Shown here in pieces: positions 4,554-5,363 of a stretch of DNA of 5,363 bases. The notes under the pieces were generated by a model, which had not been told where the DNA came from, made no database searches, and was given only the letters and a program-made list of their open reading frames with translations. The stretch comes from Variovorax sp. (GTDB taxonomy: Bacteria > Pseudomonadota > Gammaproteobacteria > Burkholderiales > Burkholderiaceae_C). The position numbers and the translations under genes are program-made. Positions within the stretch are counted from its first letter, which is position 1. Each line of letters opens with the position of its first letter. The stretch spans positions 1-5,363 of the forward strand of contig JAQGLP010000241.1 in the NCBI GenBank assembly GCA_028292835.1. Direction: 5' to 3'.

Positions 4554-5363
4554 ATGAACATTCAGCAACTGTTCGGGATCGAACTGCCGATCGTCCAGGC
4601 GCCGATGGCCGGCGTGCAGGGCAGTGCCCTGGCGATCGCCGTGTCCAGCGCGGGCGGCCTCGGCTCGCTGCCCTGCGCCATGCTCGCGAACGACGCGCTG
4701 CGCGCTGAACTCGAAGCGATCACGACGCAAACCGACCGGCCCTACAACGTCAACTTTTTCTGCCACACGCCAAGCGCGCCCGACGCCGCGCGCGAGGCCC
4801 GCTGGCGCGCGGCGCTGGCGCCCTACTACGCCGAGTTCGGTCTCGATCCCGCCGCCGTGCCGGCCGGCGCCGGCCGCGCGCCCTTCACCGCCGAGGCGGC
4901 CGAGGTGCTGGAAGCGTTCAGGCCGCCGGTGGTGAGCTTCCATTTCGGCCTGCCCGCGCCCGAGCTGATGGCGCGCGTCAAGGCGTGGGGCGCGAAGGTG
5001 CTCTCCACGGCCACCACGGTCGAGGAAGCGCGCTGGCTGGAAGCGCACGGCGCCGACGCCATCATTGCCCAGGGGCTGGAAGCCGGCGGCCACCGCGGCA
5101 TCTTCCTGGGCGACGACCTGACGACGCAGCTCGGCACCTTCGCGCTGGTGCCGCAGGTGGTGCGCGCCGTGCGCGTGCCGGTGATCGCCACCGGCGGCAT
5201 CGCCGACCACCAGGGCGTGACAGCCGCGCTGGCGCTGGGCGCGGCCGGTGCGCAGGTCGGCACGGCCTACCTGCTGTGTCCCGAGTCCACGACCAGCGCG
5301 CTGCACCGCGCCGCCCTGAAGAGCGATCGCACGCGGCACACGGCGCTTACCAACCTCATCACG
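4554..5363 (+). CDS. Nitronate monooxygenase, C-terminus cut by window edge
   Basis: The first 270 residues of an FMN-dependent TIM-barrel enzyme of the nitronate monooxygenase (2-nitropropane dioxygenase) family, which oxidises alkyl nitronates such as propionate 3-nitronate to aldehydes or semialdehydes plus nitrite, a detoxification role. Visible family motifs in order: IVQAPMAGVQG (13-23), SSAGGLGSLP (31-40), NVNFFCHTP (65-73), VSFHFGLP (127-134) with H130 at the position of the active-site His, QGLEAGGHRG (173-182), VIATGGIAD (210-218) and GAAGAQVGTAYL (229-240), the last three forming the FMN phosphate site. No signal peptide is seen, so it is cytoplasmic. The frame is open to the last base, so an estimated 50-90 residues are missing. 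The start is the ATG at 4554 with AGAGGTG just upstream. Related barrels, such as enoyl-ACP reductase II (FabK) or other flavin oxidoreductases, share some motifs, but the EAGGHRG and SFHFG pair favours nitronate monooxygenase. Confidence 0.9.
   Translation, partial: MNIQQLFGIELPIVQAPMAGVQGSALAIAVSSAGGLGSLPCAMLANDALRAELEAITTQTDRPYNVNFFCHTPSAPDAAREARWRAALAPYYAEFGLDPAAVPAGAGRAPFTAEAAEVLEAFRPPVVSFHFGLPAPELMARVKAWGAKVLSTATTVEEARWLEAHGADAIIAQGLEAGGHRGIFLGDDLTTQLGTFALVPQVVRAVRVPVIATGGIADHQGVTAALALGAAGAQVGTAYLLCPESTTSALHRAALKSDRTRHTALTNLIT

Noticed and set aside
3200..4708. A 502-codon plus-strand open frame across folA and the DUF4337 gene
   Set aside because: It is an out-of-frame reading of folA and DUF4337, which have strong family matches; the product is Arg-rich low complexity.

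Overview
The window looks like chromosomal housekeeping DNA from a high-GC betaproteobacterium, most likely Burkholderiales and probably Comamonadaceae (the Acidovorax/Variovorax group). I infer this from the strong G/C preference at third codon positions, the adjacent thyA-folA pair, the flanking DUF2069 and DUF4337 membrane proteins, and two short AT-rich intergenic repeats that resemble, from memory, a repeat common in that family. No database search was possible.

Layout. On the minus strand, positions 300 to 1 hold a thioredoxin-fold gene that runs off the left edge. Positions 301-584 are a divergent intergenic region containing one repeat copy, a small hairpin and no convincing gene. From about 585 to the right edge all genes lie on the plus strand: a DUF2069 membrane protein (GTG start); an FAD-binding oxidoreductase of the D-2-hydroxyglutarate/D-lactate dehydrogenase type; thymidylate synthase (thyA); dihydrofolate reductase (folA); a DUF4337 membrane protein with a His-rich N-terminus; and a nitronate monooxygenase cut by the right edge.

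The first four plus-strand genes are tightly packed. Two junctions are 4-bp ATGA stop/start overlaps (DUF2069/oxidoreductase and oxidoreductase/thyA), and thyA and folA are 2 bp apart. This implies one transcript with translational coupling. ThyA converts dUMP to dTMP and oxidises methylene-tetrahydrofolate to dihydrofolate, and FolA reduces dihydrofolate back, so that pair is one metabolic cycle. The oxidoreductase and DUF2069 have no obvious link to folate. A 42-bp gap with its own ribosome binding site precedes DUF4337, and a 63-bp gap made almost wholly of the second repeat copy precedes the nitronate monooxygenase, so these two may be expressed separately.

I found no mobile element, CRISPR array, RNA gene or convincing new multi-gene system. 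The points most worth checking are the paired intergenic repeats (one supplies the stop codon of the DUF4337 gene), the translational coupling of an FAD dehydrogenase to thyA, the substrate-pocket change in that dehydrogenase, and the unclear start region of the DUF2069 gene.
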